NCBI GenBank assembly: GCA_947494825.1
Contig: CANLWN010000006.1
Coordinates: forward strand, 310,001 to 374,000
Source of the DNA: an uncultured Flavobacteriaceae bacterium
GTDB lineage: Bacteria; Bacteroidota; Bacteroidia; Flavobacteriales; Flavobacteriaceae
Direction: 5' to 3'
Length of the DNA: 64,000 nucleotides
Below are positions 8,912-16,442 of this stretch, in pieces (positions within the stretch are counted from its first letter, which is position 1; each line of letters opens with the position of its first letter). The position numbers and the translations under genes are program-made. The notes under the pieces were generated by a model. It did no database searches. It was not told where the DNA came from and saw only the letters and a program-made list of their open reading frames with translations.

Positions 8912-8919
8912 CAAAATTA
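8912..8919 (-). promoter_or_regulatory. -7 box upstream of the first DinB gene
   Basis: CAAAATTA on the plus strand reads TAATTTTG on the minus strand, a full TAnnTTTG match 63 bases before the start. No clear -33 box. Confidence 0.3.
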
Positions 8920-8985
8920 CCTCTTTGGCCTTTCCCTTCCCAGGAGGCTTACGATCAGCGTTCGAAGAGACCCCAAAAGATCCTT

Positions 8986-9204
8986 TTATAGCAGTTCTTC
9001 GCATCGGAATCCTTTAAATTTTAAGGCTGAAACTACGGCCTCGGGCTTTGGCTTAACAGTTTCCACACGAAGGATCTTATCACAATCCTCCAAATCAAAA
9101 TTCCAACGTCCTTCCTTGTTGATCAAATCGTTCAACAAAGGCCGTAACAAGCTTACTTCATTGTTTCTGGTAACCGATGTCTTAAATACCAAAACTGTTT
9201 TCAT
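8986..9204 (-). CDS. small ferredoxin-like-fold protein, unknown function
   Basis: A 72-aa protein starting MKTVLVFKTSVTR at 9204; an upstream in-frame ATG at 9249 would overlap the DinB gene and add residues unlike the rest. Pattern strand-helix-strand-strand-helix-strand, with WNFDLEDCDKILRVE and FRCEELL, resembles small heavy-metal-associated-like ferredoxin folds found in Flavobacteria, but there is no CxxC metal motif. It starts 17 bases after the DinB stop at 9221, so it belongs to that operon. Function unknown. Confidence 0.75.
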   Translation of the reverse strand: MKTVLVFKTSVTRNNEVSLLRPLLNDLINKEGRWNFDLEDCDKILRVETVKPKPEAVVSALKFKGFRCEELL

Positions 9205-9220
9205 AGGTGTGTTTTTGATG

Positions 9221-9712
9221 TTATCGCTCCCAAAAAAGAGGAGGTTCAATGCCCAGTGCCCTTAGATAAACATATCCTTGGCCACGATGGTGTATCTCAT
9301 TATCCATAAAATAGAAAATAGAGGACTGCACGGTACCGTCCCACCGGCCAAAGGTCTTGATCGTCTCGTGAAACCGCGAAGCGGGAATCCCTTTCCAATG
9401 GTCATTGATTTCCTCGGTGGCCTTATCCCACCATTGTAGTATGTTGTCCTTGCTCTTGCCGTGGTCGGGATGTTCATTGAACACCTCGGGTTTTCCTGTG
9501 GCGATTTCCCGGATAGCGGGAGCCGCTATGGCCAGAAGTTCCAATACCATTTCAGCGAAGGGTCGCATCCCTCCAATGGAAAAGTCAAAAAACTCCTTTT
9601 CGGGAAAGGCCACGATGAGTTTTCTCGTAAGATTTCTATGGCCCTGCCAGTGTTCCAATAGTTCCGCTGCCGTGATTACCTGTGCTTTTTCTGCTGTTTC
9701 CATCTTGTTCAT
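9221..9712 (-). CDS. DinB-family protein, partial metal triad
   Basis: 163-aa DinB-like four-helix protein. The C-terminal signature MDNEIHHRGQGYVYLRALG is typical of the DinB_2 group. In the second helix (RPFAEMVLELLAIAAPAI) no histidine is seen where the family usually has its first metal ligand, so metal binding may be lost or use other residues such as H25. It is the first gene of a minus-strand operon with the 72-aa protein, and it is divergent from the WYL regulator at 9979. The start could also be the ATG at 9703. Confidence 0.88.
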   Translation of the reverse strand: MNKMETAEKAQVITAAELLEHWQGHRNLTRKLIVAFPEKEFFDFSIGGMRPFAEMVLELLAIAAPAIREIATGKPEVFNEHPDHGKSKDNILQWWDKATEEINDHWKGIPASRFHETIKTFGRWDGTVQSSIFYFMDNEIHHRGQGYVYLRALGIEPPLFWER

Positions 9713-9747
9713 AATGTATGGGTTTAGGTGAAATATCTTTCTGTATC

Positions 9748-9755
9748 CAAAGGTA
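9748..9755 (-). promoter_or_regulatory. -7 box for the DinB operon
   Basis: Reads TACCTTTG on the minus strand (full TAnnTTTG match), 36 bases before the DinB start. No convincing -33 box. Confidence 0.35.
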
Positions 9756-9951
9756 AAACCGACCAGTGACAGCCCTTTGTCAGTAGCCGTTATTTTTTTT
9801 GAAAAGCTGTTAAAAGTCCTGAATCAAAGCGCTCAGCTGACATAGGGTTGTCACCACACCTACCTTTCTTTGCAGTATGGCCCCAAGAAATTGGGTCAAA
9901 AAAAGGGAACGCTTTATGTTTGATCCTAACCGCTTCTTTTGTTTGAAATCT

Positions 9952-9959
9952 TATCTTTG
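9952..9959 (+). promoter_or_regulatory. -7 box for the WYL regulator gene
   Basis: TATCTTTG, a full match to TAnnTTTG, ends 19 bases before the chosen ATG, which supports the start at 9979 and implies a very short leader. Confidence 0.4.
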
Positions 9960-9978
9960 GAATATATTTTTTTCCATC

Positions 9979-10935
9979 ATGGGCGTAGATACCATAAAAC
10001 GTTTTGACCGTATTGTTGCCATCCTGATCCAATTGCAATCCAAGCGTATTGTAAAGGCCCAGGAATTGGCCGACCGTTTTCAGGTAAGCCTCAGAACAGT
10101 TTACCGGGACATCCGCACCTTGGAAGCCTCCGGTGTCCCTATAGTAAGTGAGGCGGGCGTTGGGTATTCCATTATGGAGGGCTATCGGTTGCCGCCTGTG
10201 ATGTTTACACGCGAGGAGGCCGGTAGTTTTGTGGCTGCGGAAAAACTCATGCAACAGTTCACGGACAAAAGCCTGGGTGCCCATCACAAATCGGCCATGT
10301 TCAAGATAAAATCCGTTTTACGGGGCAAGGAAAAGGATTGGGTAAGTGCCCTGGAATCACAGGTTCGGATCAATTCGGCCCAGGAACTGTTCAACGAAAA
10401 TCTTCCCGACGCACTTGAAATCCTCTTCGAAAGTATTGCGGAAAAAAAACAGGTTGCTTTGGAATATAGATCCCTACGGGAAGAGGTACCTACCAGACGC
10501 AATATTGAACCGGTAGGCTTATTTCACGAAAACAACCATTGGTACGTATTGGGCTATTGTCATTTTCGTCAGGATTACAGACAGTTCCGTACAGATCGGA
10601 TGGTGAACATACGTAGGGCGTCGGAGCCTTTTCGCTTGGAACACGGTACCTTGGATGAATACCGCAAGGCCTGCAAGGATGTTCCTACCACCAAGGTGCG
10701 GGTCCTGGTAGACAAGATGGTAGCACGGTATTTACAGGGGGAACGAAAAAACTATGGCTTTGTATCGGAAAAGACCATGGGCAAGGAGGTAGAATTGACC
10801 TTTATGACCCGAGACATCGTACATACCTTCCCGCGATGGTATTTGACGTTCGGGGATTTTGCCAAAATTGTTGAACCCGAGGGTCTAAAAAAAAGGGTGC
10901 GGGAGCTGTTAAAACAAGCAGAGGCGAGACTTTAG
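9979..10935 (+). CDS. YafY-type HTH/WYL transcriptional regulator
   Basis: A 318-aa regulator with an N-terminal winged HTH (AQELADRFQVSLRTVYRDIR, about residues 27-46) and a WYL ligand-sensing domain (HWYVLGYCHFRQDYRQFRTD), followed by a C-terminal extension. WYL proteins often sense nucleic acids or small ligands and control neighbouring genes. I chose the ATG at 9979 (MGVDTIKRFDR) because a -7 box lies 20 bases before it and the residues upstream are not family-like. It is divergent from the DinB operon, which is its most likely target; that link is inference. Confidence 0.9.
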   Translation: MGVDTIKRFDRIVAILIQLQSKRIVKAQELADRFQVSLRTVYRDIRTLEASGVPIVSEAGVGYSIMEGYRLPPVMFTREEAGSFVAAEKLMQQFTDKSLGAHHKSAMFKIKSVLRGKEKDWVSALESQVRINSAQELFNENLPDALEILFESIAEKKQVALEYRSLREEVPTRRNIEPVGLFHENNHWYVLGYCHFRQDYRQFRTDRMVNIRRASEPFRLEHGTLDEYRKACKDVPTTKVRVLVDKMVARYLQGERKNYGFVSEKTMGKEVELTFMTRDIVHTFPRWYLTFGDFAKIVEPEGLKKRVRELLKQAEARL

Positions 10936-10938
10936 AAG

Positions 10939-11694
10939 TCAATGTTCCCTTAAAAACTGCGTAACGATTTCATCCAGGCGGTCCAAATCCTGTATACTCC
11001 TTAAGTGGGCATCGATTCTGGGATCTCCCATATCCTGAACTTTATATTCGGGAAGATGTTCCCCAAAACTCAGGTATACAAACCGATCTACGATGCGCTC
11101 CTTTAAGCCATGCGGTACCTGGTACTTTTCCATAATAGGGTGTTCCAAGCCTATGTGTACGATTTCGTGGATCAAGGTATTGGCCGGGTTCCTATATTGT
11201 TTAAACCCACCCTCTACCGTAGTTAGGACCACTATGGCTCCGGTATCCGGATTATAACTTCCCCCGGAACCATACAGGCTAAGCAAGACCTTGTAGACAG
11301 GAAACTCCTTAAAACCCCATGGCAACCGCTTGGCTTCCAATTGCCCAAGCATGTCATGAAGCAACTCTTTTTGGGCTTCAATTTGCCTTACCCCATTTTC
11401 GTAGTTGGCCTGCCTGTACACCTGCTGGGCCATAAATTTTTTTAGTGCCGTGTAGTCTGCCGGTGTTAAGTCACCGGATTTCGATTTAGTGATCAAGGTA
11501 TCGATCAGTCTGCCCTTGGGCAAGTTTAGGGTATATCCCTGTTGTTCAAAAAATGTAATATCGCTGATGGCACCCCAAACCTGATCAGTTTCTTCCATAG
11601 CGGTAGGCACCACTATGTGGATTCTGTCTTGACCGTACAAAGGTGTAAGAACACCTATGGCCAAACAAAAGAACAGTAGGGTCGTGGTTTTCAT
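10939..11694 (-). CDS. secreted HExxH protein, putative zinc metallopeptidase
   Basis: A 251-aa protein starting at 11694 with a signal peptide (MKTTTLLFFCLAIGVLTPLYGQ), so periplasmic or secreted. The motif LIHEIVHIGLEHP holds HEIVH at 176-180, with E184 four residues later, consistent with a zincin active site. The preceding strand TGAIVVLTTVEGG and following helix also fit that fold. I do not recognise a named family. It converges on the WYL regulator with a gap of three bases. Substrate unknown; catalysis is a prediction from the motif only. Confidence 0.8.
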   Translation of the reverse strand: MKTTTLLFFCLAIGVLTPLYGQDRIHIVVPTAMEETDQVWGAISDITFFEQQGYTLNLPKGRLIDTLITKSKSGDLTPADYTALKKFMAQQVYRQANYENGVRQIEAQKELLHDMLGQLEAKRLPWGFKEFPVYKVLLSLYGSGGSYNPDTGAIVVLTTVEGGFKQYRNPANTLIHEIVHIGLEHPIMEKYQVPHGLKERIVDRFVYLSFGEHLPEYKVQDMGDPRIDAHLRSIQDLDRLDEIVTQFLREH

Positions 11695-11783
11695 ACTGAC
11701 TAGTGGTTCACGGACAATAAAGATAAGCAAAGTGATGAGGTGTTGAAGAAGAAAACAGTTCCGGCAAGGTACGCTCAAGGCAA

Positions 11784-11830
11784 TAAAAAAACCCCAACCT
11801 CCGGAAACTTCCGGAATAGAAAGGGTTTTT
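11784..11830 (-). terminator. terminator of the rplU-rpmA operon
   Basis: On the minus strand AAAACCC pairs with GGGTTTT, with an inner TCCGG(AAGTTT)CCGGA hairpin, and is followed by TTTTTTTATTG. It lies 21 bases past the rpmA stop. Confidence 0.8.
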
Positions 11831-11850
11831 ACTATTTTAGAAAGAAATGC

Positions 11851-12111
11851 CTAAGCCTCAAAAGGCTCTATGGAAACATAGGATTTTCCGCCTGCTTTCT
11901 TTTCAAATTTTACAATACCGTCTATACGGGCATGCAATGTATGATCTTTTCCGGCATACACATTCTCTCCTGGATTGTGCCTGGTACCGCGCTGCCTAAC
12001 GATGATGTTTCCAGCGATAGCGGCCTGTCCACCGAAAATCTTAACGCCCAAGCGTTTCGATTCCGATTCCCTACCGTTTTTTGAACTACCTACACCTTTT
12101 TTATGTGCCAT
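11851..12111 (-). CDS. rpmA: 50S ribosomal protein L27
   Basis: Large-subunit protein bL27, whose N-terminal tail reaches the peptidyl-transferase centre. At 86 aa it has the normal length and starts [16 protein letters not shown], with no cleavable N-terminal extension of the kind known in Firmicutes. The conserved [10 protein letters not shown] and VYAGKDHTL segments are present. It follows rplU by 21 bases in the usual L21-L27 order and ends at a strong terminator. Confidence 0.97.
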   Translation of the reverse strand: MAHKKGVGSSKNGRESESKRLGVKIFGGQAAIAGNIIVRQRGTRHNPGENVYAGKDHTLHARIDGIVKFEKKAGGKSYVSIEPFEA

Positions 12112-12132
12112 GATATACTATTTTAGTTCGTA

Positions 12133-12720
12133 CTACTTACTTAATGCGGCAATCAAATCTGCCTTCTTCATGGAAGAGATTCCCTCAATTCCTTTGGCCT
12201 TTGCCATCTCCTTTAGTTCAGCGACCGTGTGTTTTGCAAGATCTACCTTGGCCTCCTTCTTTGGTGCTGCTTTGGGAGCAGCTGCCTTTGGTTTTTCAAC
12301 AGCCTTTGGTGCTACTGCCTTCTTAGGCGCTGCTTTAGTTGCTGCCGGAGCTGCTTTGGCTTTAGCAGGAGCCGCTTTTGCTTTGGCGGGAGCCGCCTTT
12401 TTAGCGCCAGATGCAACAATCTTTTCAACTACGATTTCGGTCAGGTACTGGCGGTGACCGTTCTTTTTTCGGTATCCCTTACGTCTTTTCTTTTTAAAGA
12501 CAATTACTTTATCACCCTTGAGGTGCTTAACGACTTTGGCCTCAACGGCCGCACCGCTTATAGCTGGGGCGCCAACAGTAACGTTCTTTCCATCATCCAA
12601 CAGGAGTACCTGGTCAAAAGTAACTTTTTTCCCTTCCTCTGTCTGCAAACGGTGAACATACACTTTTTGGTCTTTCGCAACCTTAAATTGCTGCCCTGCC
12701 ATCTCTACAATTGCATACAT
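12133..12720 (-). CDS. rplU: 50S ribosomal protein L21 with long C-terminal extension
   Basis: bL21 of the large subunit. Residues 1-103 are the normal protein (MYAIVEMAGQQFKV, with the basic KKKRRKGYRKKNGHRQ loop), so the protein is nearly twice the E. coli length. It continues with a Lys/Ala/Pro-rich linker (about 104-158) containing AAPAKAK repeats. It ends in a helix-turn-helix module (about 163-195, HTVAELKEMAKAKGI and SMKKADLIAAL) resembling SAP or Rho N-terminal folds that bind nucleic acid. This extension is familiar in Bacteroidota annotations, but its role is unclear to me. First gene of the rplU-rpmA operon. Confidence 0.95.
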   Translation of the reverse strand: MYAIVEMAGQQFKVAKDQKVYVHRLQTEEGKKVTFDQVLLLDDGKNVTVGAPAISGAAVEAKVVKHLKGDKVIVFKKKRRKGYRKKNGHRQYLTEIVVEKIVASGAKKAAPAKAKAAPAKAKAAPAATKAAPKKAVAPKAVEKPKAAAPKAAPKKEAKVDLAKHTVAELKEMAKAKGIEGISSMKKADLIAALSK

Positions 12721-12749
12721 AGCGTGTATATTAATTTAGTTTTTATAAG

Positions 12750-12769
12750 ACCCACGTCTATCGGTGGGT
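12750..12769 (-). promoter_or_regulatory. hairpin in the rplU mRNA leader
   Basis: ACCCAC pairs with GTGGGT around an 8-base loop within the roughly 85-base leader, about 30 bases before the L21 start. Leaders of L21 operons carry regulatory structures in some bacteria; homology here is not shown. Confidence 0.4.
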
Positions 12770-12813
12770 TTGTTTGCCAAAGAAAAAACGGGTCGCTTTT
12801 TCCTAGGCGGGTG

Positions 12814-12843
12814 CAAATATAGGGCTAAATCATTAATCCACAA
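12814..12843 (-). promoter_or_regulatory. rplU-rpmA promoter
   Basis: On the minus strand, TTG (12841-12843), a 19-base spacer, then TATATTTG (12814-12821). This is the best two-element match to the Bacteroidota sigma factor consensus in the window, 93 bases before the rplU start. Confidence 0.6.
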
Positions 12844-12859
12844 GCGATTTTTAGGGAAT

Positions 12860-13315
12860 TTAGGCAGATTTCTTTTTGAGATTGTTGGAGGACTTGAACA
12901 GTTGCATGAAGGACAGCGTAAGGACCAGTGTAGTGGCAAAACCCATGATAGCCACAGTGAAGAAAACAATGCCTTCAAAATTCTTGAAATCCTTGAAAAA
13001 CACGGAAGAGAGTGCTTCCAAAAAACCAGCGTTGACCTCTGTAGCGTAAAAGGCGAAGAAAACCGTAAAAATTAGGGTAGCCACAAAGCCCGTTACGATG
13101 CCAGCGGAAAAACCCTTACTATAGGAAAAGCCTTCACGGTCCTGTATTCTAAGGTACTTTATAGCCTCATAGATTCCAAAGCCTGTAATGACCCCGTTAA
13201 AAAGACTGTAGAAAACGTTGGTATGTAGACCAAAGAGCGATAAAATCAAAAAATATGCGATAAGGCAACCACTGGTTACAATCCCAAACCTAATAGGCAG
13301 TGCAAATCTTTTCAT
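12860..13315 (-). CDS. DUF4199 membrane protein
   Basis: A 151-aa integral membrane protein with four hydrophobic helices (about 8-30, 35-55, 70-95 and 115-140), matching the DUF4199 pattern widespread in Bacteroidota. The conserved GFGIYEAIKYLR and SYSKGFSAGIVTGF segments lie between helices. The C-terminus is basic (NNLKKKSA), consistent with a cytoplasmic end. No function is established. In other Bacteroidota the family often lies near dihydroorotase or glycosyltransferase genes; here it stands between L21 and an EamA exporter. Confidence 0.88.
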   Translation of the reverse strand: MKRFALPIRFGIVTSGCLIAYFLILSLFGLHTNVFYSLFNGVITGFGIYEAIKYLRIQDREGFSYSKGFSAGIVTGFVATLIFTVFFAFYATEVNAGFLEALSSVFFKDFKNFEGIVFFTVAIMGFATTLVLTLSFMQLFKSSNNLKKKSA

Positions 13316-13418
13316 TTTCGTAAAGTTTTCCGGTTGTGCCTTTAAATTACAGAATATTGTTCAATAATCCCACAAAATCTTGTTAAACACACTGGGATTC
13401 CCTTTAGGTCGTGAAAAT

Positions 13419-14300
13419 TCAGCTTGCCATTTTACGCCTGTTCACCAAATACACGCCCAACAATACAATACCCCCACCGAGCAATTGATACACATTTATT
13501 TTCTCCCCATCCCAAAGGCCCCATAGTACGGCAACCAAGGGAATGGTATAGGTCACCGAAGCAGCAAAGACCGGGCTGGACATATGGATGAGTTTATTGA
13601 AGAAAACATTGGCCAGAGCCGTTCCAAAAAACGCGAGCAACAGCAAATATAGCAATGCCTCCTGCATGGGACCGCTCTCCCATACCTGATTAAAAAAGCC
13701 GGAATACACTACCAGCAACAGTGCGGGCAATACCACCACTCCGAAACTTCCTGTGGTAACGGCCAAGGGGCTCAAATGGGCAAGACGCTTCTTTATAATA
13801 TTGATATTAACGGCATATCCCAATGCGGATAGCAAAATGAAAATGGCGTACCAATAATTTTGATCTGGATTAAATTCGGCACCGGCCACTATAAGTGCGA
13901 CGGTTCCCAACAGGCCAACCAATACCCCTACAAGTTGTTGTCTGGTGATGAGTATCCCAAAAAGGGCGGCACCGACCATGGTGGTCATCAAAGGGGCCAG
14001 GGAATTAAAGATCGAAGTGACACCACTATCGATTTCCGTTTGCGCCAGCGCAAACAAAAAAGGAGGGAAAAAGGAGCTTAAAAATCCGGCAATCAGGATC
14101 CATTTCCAGTCCCCTCTACCAATTTCCCTTAAACTTTTGTACCCAATAAGGAACAGTAAGCCCGAAGCAAATACGATACGAACCCCGCCCAACTGCAAGG
14201 GCGTTAACCCTAAGAGGGCCTTTTTGATCAGAATAAAGGAAGAGCCCCAGACCACCGACAACAGACTAAAATAGAACCATTTTTGGGTAGTGCTGTCCAT
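13419..14300 (-). CDS. EamA/DMT-family transporter
   Basis: Ten-helix inner-membrane exporter of the drug/metabolite transporter superfamily (293 aa) with two EamA repeats, about residues 7-140 and 150-290. Each repeat ends with typical glycine-rich helices (LVGVLVGLLGTVALIVAG; LLGGGIVLLGVYLV). Substrates in this superfamily include amino acids, nucleotide precursors and drugs; none can be assigned here. It is divergent from the CxGKC protein gene. Confidence 0.92.
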   Translation of the reverse strand: MDSTTQKWFYFSLLSVVWGSSFILIKKALLGLTPLQLGGVRIVFASGLLFLIGYKSLREIGRGDWKWILIAGFLSSFFPPFLFALAQTEIDSGVTSIFNSLAPLMTTMVGAALFGILITRQQLVGVLVGLLGTVALIVAGAEFNPDQNYWYAIFILLSALGYAVNINIIKKRLAHLSPLAVTTGSFGVVVLPALLLVVYSGFFNQVWESGPMQEALLYLLLLAFFGTALANVFFNKLIHMSSPVFAASVTYTIPLVAVLWGLWDGEKINVYQLLGGGIVLLGVYLVNRRKMAS

Positions 14301-14358
14301 AGGGCTTATTTAACACAAAAGTGATGTTTTTCTTGAAAAGAATTGCCCTATTGTTTTG

Positions 14359-14366
14359 TATTTTTG
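14359..14366 (+). promoter_or_regulatory. -7 box for the CxGKC protein gene
   Basis: TATTTTTG, a full TAnnTTTG match, 11 bases before the ATG at 14378. Its closeness implies a very short leader. Confidence 0.35.
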
Positions 14367-14377
14367 CACACCACCGT

Positions 14378-14764
14378 ATGAGAACAACCCTGAAAAGATA
14401 TCTGGCTTACGGCTTCATTTTCCTTTACCTATTGGCTATGGTAAGGCCTGTAGGGCCATTGTTCGAATACATCCTGTTCGAAGATTACATCGCCGAATTT
14501 TTGTGTATCAACAAGGACAATGTCGCATTGGAATGCAAGGGCAAGTGCTATCTTATGCAAAAATTGGCTCAACAAAATGAGGACAAAAAACAAAACCTGC
14601 CTGGGATCGCCCTGGAAGACTATCCCATCGGGTTTGTACATATCCTCTTCCTAAAACCTCGCTTGAAGCAATACGTAAAATACGAGGAGGAACACTCCTA
14701 TCTGAATAATTACTCCTATCTGTTCAGCGATTTCTTTTTTCATCCGCCCAGTAAAATTTCCTGA
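14378..14764 (+). CDS. small membrane-anchored CxGKC protein, possible metal handling
   Basis: A 128-aa protein beginning MRTTLKRYLAYG with one N-terminal membrane helix (about 8-24). After it come C43 (FLCINKD) and the motif LECKGKCYLMQKL (C53, C57). Similar short Bacteroidota proteins with CxGKC after a helix are often found near heme or copper genes, so a metal-binding role is plausible but unproven. The ATG at 14321 is less likely because a -7 box lies between the two starts. It is 297 bases upstream of cytochrome bd genes on the same strand. Confidence 0.7.
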   Translation: MRTTLKRYLAYGFIFLYLLAMVRPVGPLFEYILFEDYIAEFLCINKDNVALECKGKCYLMQKLAQQNEDKKQNLPGIALEDYPIGFVHILFLKPRLKQYVKYEEEHSYLNNYSYLFSDFFFHPPSKIS

Positions 14765-15061
14765 TTCACTTTCCAATTTAGTGCAAGGCACTTGTCATTA
14801 TGGCAATCATATGCACAGAAAAAGTGAGCGGATGTTCGGCTACCACTCTGAAACAGGTCTAAATACCTAGGTGGCCTATGAATTGGGTCCAGGTTTGGAC
14901 GCACCAATGAGATCCAAAAAATGGCAATAAGACACTTGTATTGATTAAATTTACAGTAGAAAATCGATGCCTTTACGACCAGCGGACTTTACAGGCGGCC
15001 AATGGCTGTTTCACTTTTGTTTTGCCCATAGATTTGGGCGTTTATCAACAAATAATAACTT
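14765..15061. other. intergenic region upstream of cydA
   Basis: No convincing gene in 297 bases. It holds the cydA -7 box near its right end. Two short words recur about 125-145 bases apart (CACTTGT and ATGGCAAT), and there is an AT-rich TTGATTAAATTTA segment. I see no terminator for the upstream gene and no clear Fnr-type TTGAT-N4-ATCAA site. Confidence 0.4.
15029..15036 (+). promoter_or_regulatory. -7 box for cydAB
   Basis: TAGATTTG, a full TAnnTTTG match, 25 bases before the cydA ATG. The -33 position reads only GGCTG, so the promoter may need an activator. Confidence 0.4.
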
Positions 15062-16441
15062 ATGGATGTAGAAATCTTAGCACGCATTCAATTTGCTTTC
15101 ACCATCGCCTTCCATTATATCTATCCCCCGCTAAGTATCGGACTGGGATTGCTCATGGTACTGTTCGAAAGCATGTATATCCGTACGGGAAACAAGCAGT
15201 ATGAGACCTTGGCCCGTTTTTGGACCCGTATTTTTGCACTTACCTTTGGGATAGGGGTGGTGACGGGCATCGTTATGGAATTTGAGTTTGGTACCAATTG
15301 GGCCGTTTATTCACGCTATGTAGGCGATGTTTTTGGTAGTGCACTCGCAGCGGAGGGCATTTTTGCCTTTGCCCTGGAAAGTGGCTTTCTAGGGGTGCTG
15401 CTGTTCGGTTGGAACAGGGTAAAGCCCTGGGTACATCTGGTCTCTACCATTGGCGTTTTCCTGGGCTCCATGTTCTCGGCCATTTGGATCGTAGTGGCCA
15501 ATAGCTGGCAGCAGACCCCGGCCGGTTTCCACATTGTGGGCGAGGGACTGAATGCCAGGGCCGAAATCACGGATTTTTGGGCCATGGTGTTCAACCCTTC
15601 CAGTGTGGATCGCATTAGTCACGTTTGGCTCGGCGCACTTTTGGCCGGTGCTTTTCTGGTGCTTAGTGTGCACGCCTATTACCTCCTTAAGGGGCGCTAT
15701 GTGGAAATTTCCAAAAAAGCCTTTAAGATCGCTTTGGTCGTGGCCACTGTTTTTTCTTTGGGCCAACTTTTCACCGGGCACCGATCGGCCGAAGGAGTGG
15801 GTGAGAACCAGCCCGCAAAGCTGGCCGCCCTGGAAGGGCATTTTGCACTCAGCGCTCCCGCGGATATGTACATCATGGGGTGGGTGGATAAAGAGAAACA
15901 GGAAGTGACCGGAATCAAGATTCCCGGCGGGCTTTCCTTTTTAATGGAATATGACGTAAACGCACCGGTTACCGGTCTTAACGCCTTTCCCGAGGACGAA
16001 CGCCCGTCCCAGATCAACGCGGTCTTTCAATTTTATCATATCATGGTCGCCATCGGTATGTTTCTCATCTTTCTTTCCCTTTACGCTTGCTTTTGCTGGT
16101 GGAGGGGAAAGTTGTTTAACAAAAGATGGTTGCTCTGGGTCTTTGTCTTTACCGCCCTGCTTCCCCAAATTGCCAATCAATTTGGCTGGTTTGCAGCCGA
16201 AATGGGAAGACAACCCTGGGTGGTTTACGGTCTATTACGGACCTCTGACGCTTTTTCACAGGCCGTCACCGCCAATCAGATTCTTTTTTCGCTCATTTTA
16301 TTCTTTTTTGTTTATGCCATACTCTTCGTCTTGTTCATTTATCTCTTGAACAAAAAAATAAGGCACGGCCCTTATGATGAAAGTGATATTGAGGACAGGC
16401 CATTGCAAAAGGACATTTCTAACGTTTTAACAGGAAAGTAA
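15062..16441 (+). CDS. cydA: cytochrome bd quinol oxidase subunit I
   Basis: Quinol-oxidising subunit of the high-oxygen-affinity terminal oxidase in the inner membrane (459 aa). Visible are the heme ligand H18 ([10 protein letters not shown]), H187 (ISHVWLGAL), and M381 with the GRQPW motif (382-386). The proton-path glutamates E98 and E106 ([13 protein letters not shown]) and the Q-loop residues K253 and E258 are also present. The Q-loop is the short type. cydB starts one base after its stop. The pair would support respiration at low oxygen. No cydX or cydDC is seen nearby. Confidence 0.97.
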   Translation: MDVEILARIQFAFTIAFHYIYPPLSIGLGLLMVLFESMYIRTGNKQYETLARFWTRIFALTFGIGVVTGIVMEFEFGTNWAVYSRYVGDVFGSALAAEGIFAFALESGFLGVLLFGWNRVKPWVHLVSTIGVFLGSMFSAIWIVVANSWQQTPAGFHIVGEGLNARAEITDFWAMVFNPSSVDRISHVWLGALLAGAFLVLSVHAYYLLKGRYVEISKKAFKIALVVATVFSLGQLFTGHRSAEGVGENQPAKLAALEGHFALSAPADMYIMGWVDKEKQEVTGIKIPGGLSFLMEYDVNAPVTGLNAFPEDERPSQINAVFQFYHIMVAIGMFLIFLSLYACFCWWRGKLFNKRWLLWVFVFTALLPQIANQFGWFAAEMGRQPWVVYGLLRTSDAFSQAVTANQILFSLILFFFVYAILFVLFIYLLNKKIRHGPYDESDIEDRPLQKDISNVLTGK

Positions 16442-16442
16442 T

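Noticed and set aside
12229-12822. 197-codon open frame on the plus strand, Cys/Phe/Leu-rich
   Set aside because: Antisense of the Lys/Ala-rich L21 extension; the odd composition is the mirror of that bias.
13366-13399. AATCCCA...TGGGATT inverted repeat after the EamA gene
   Set aside because: Seven-base stem with a 20-base loop and no T-run; too weak to call a terminator.
14788-14940. Recurring words CACTTGT and ATGGCAAT in the cydA upstream region
   Set aside because: Order and orientation differ between the copies, and 7-8 base matches are expected by chance in 300 bases.
14941-15204. 87-codon open frame on the plus strand overlapping the cydA start
   Set aside because: Out of frame with cydA, runs through its promoter and first 47 codons; no family match.
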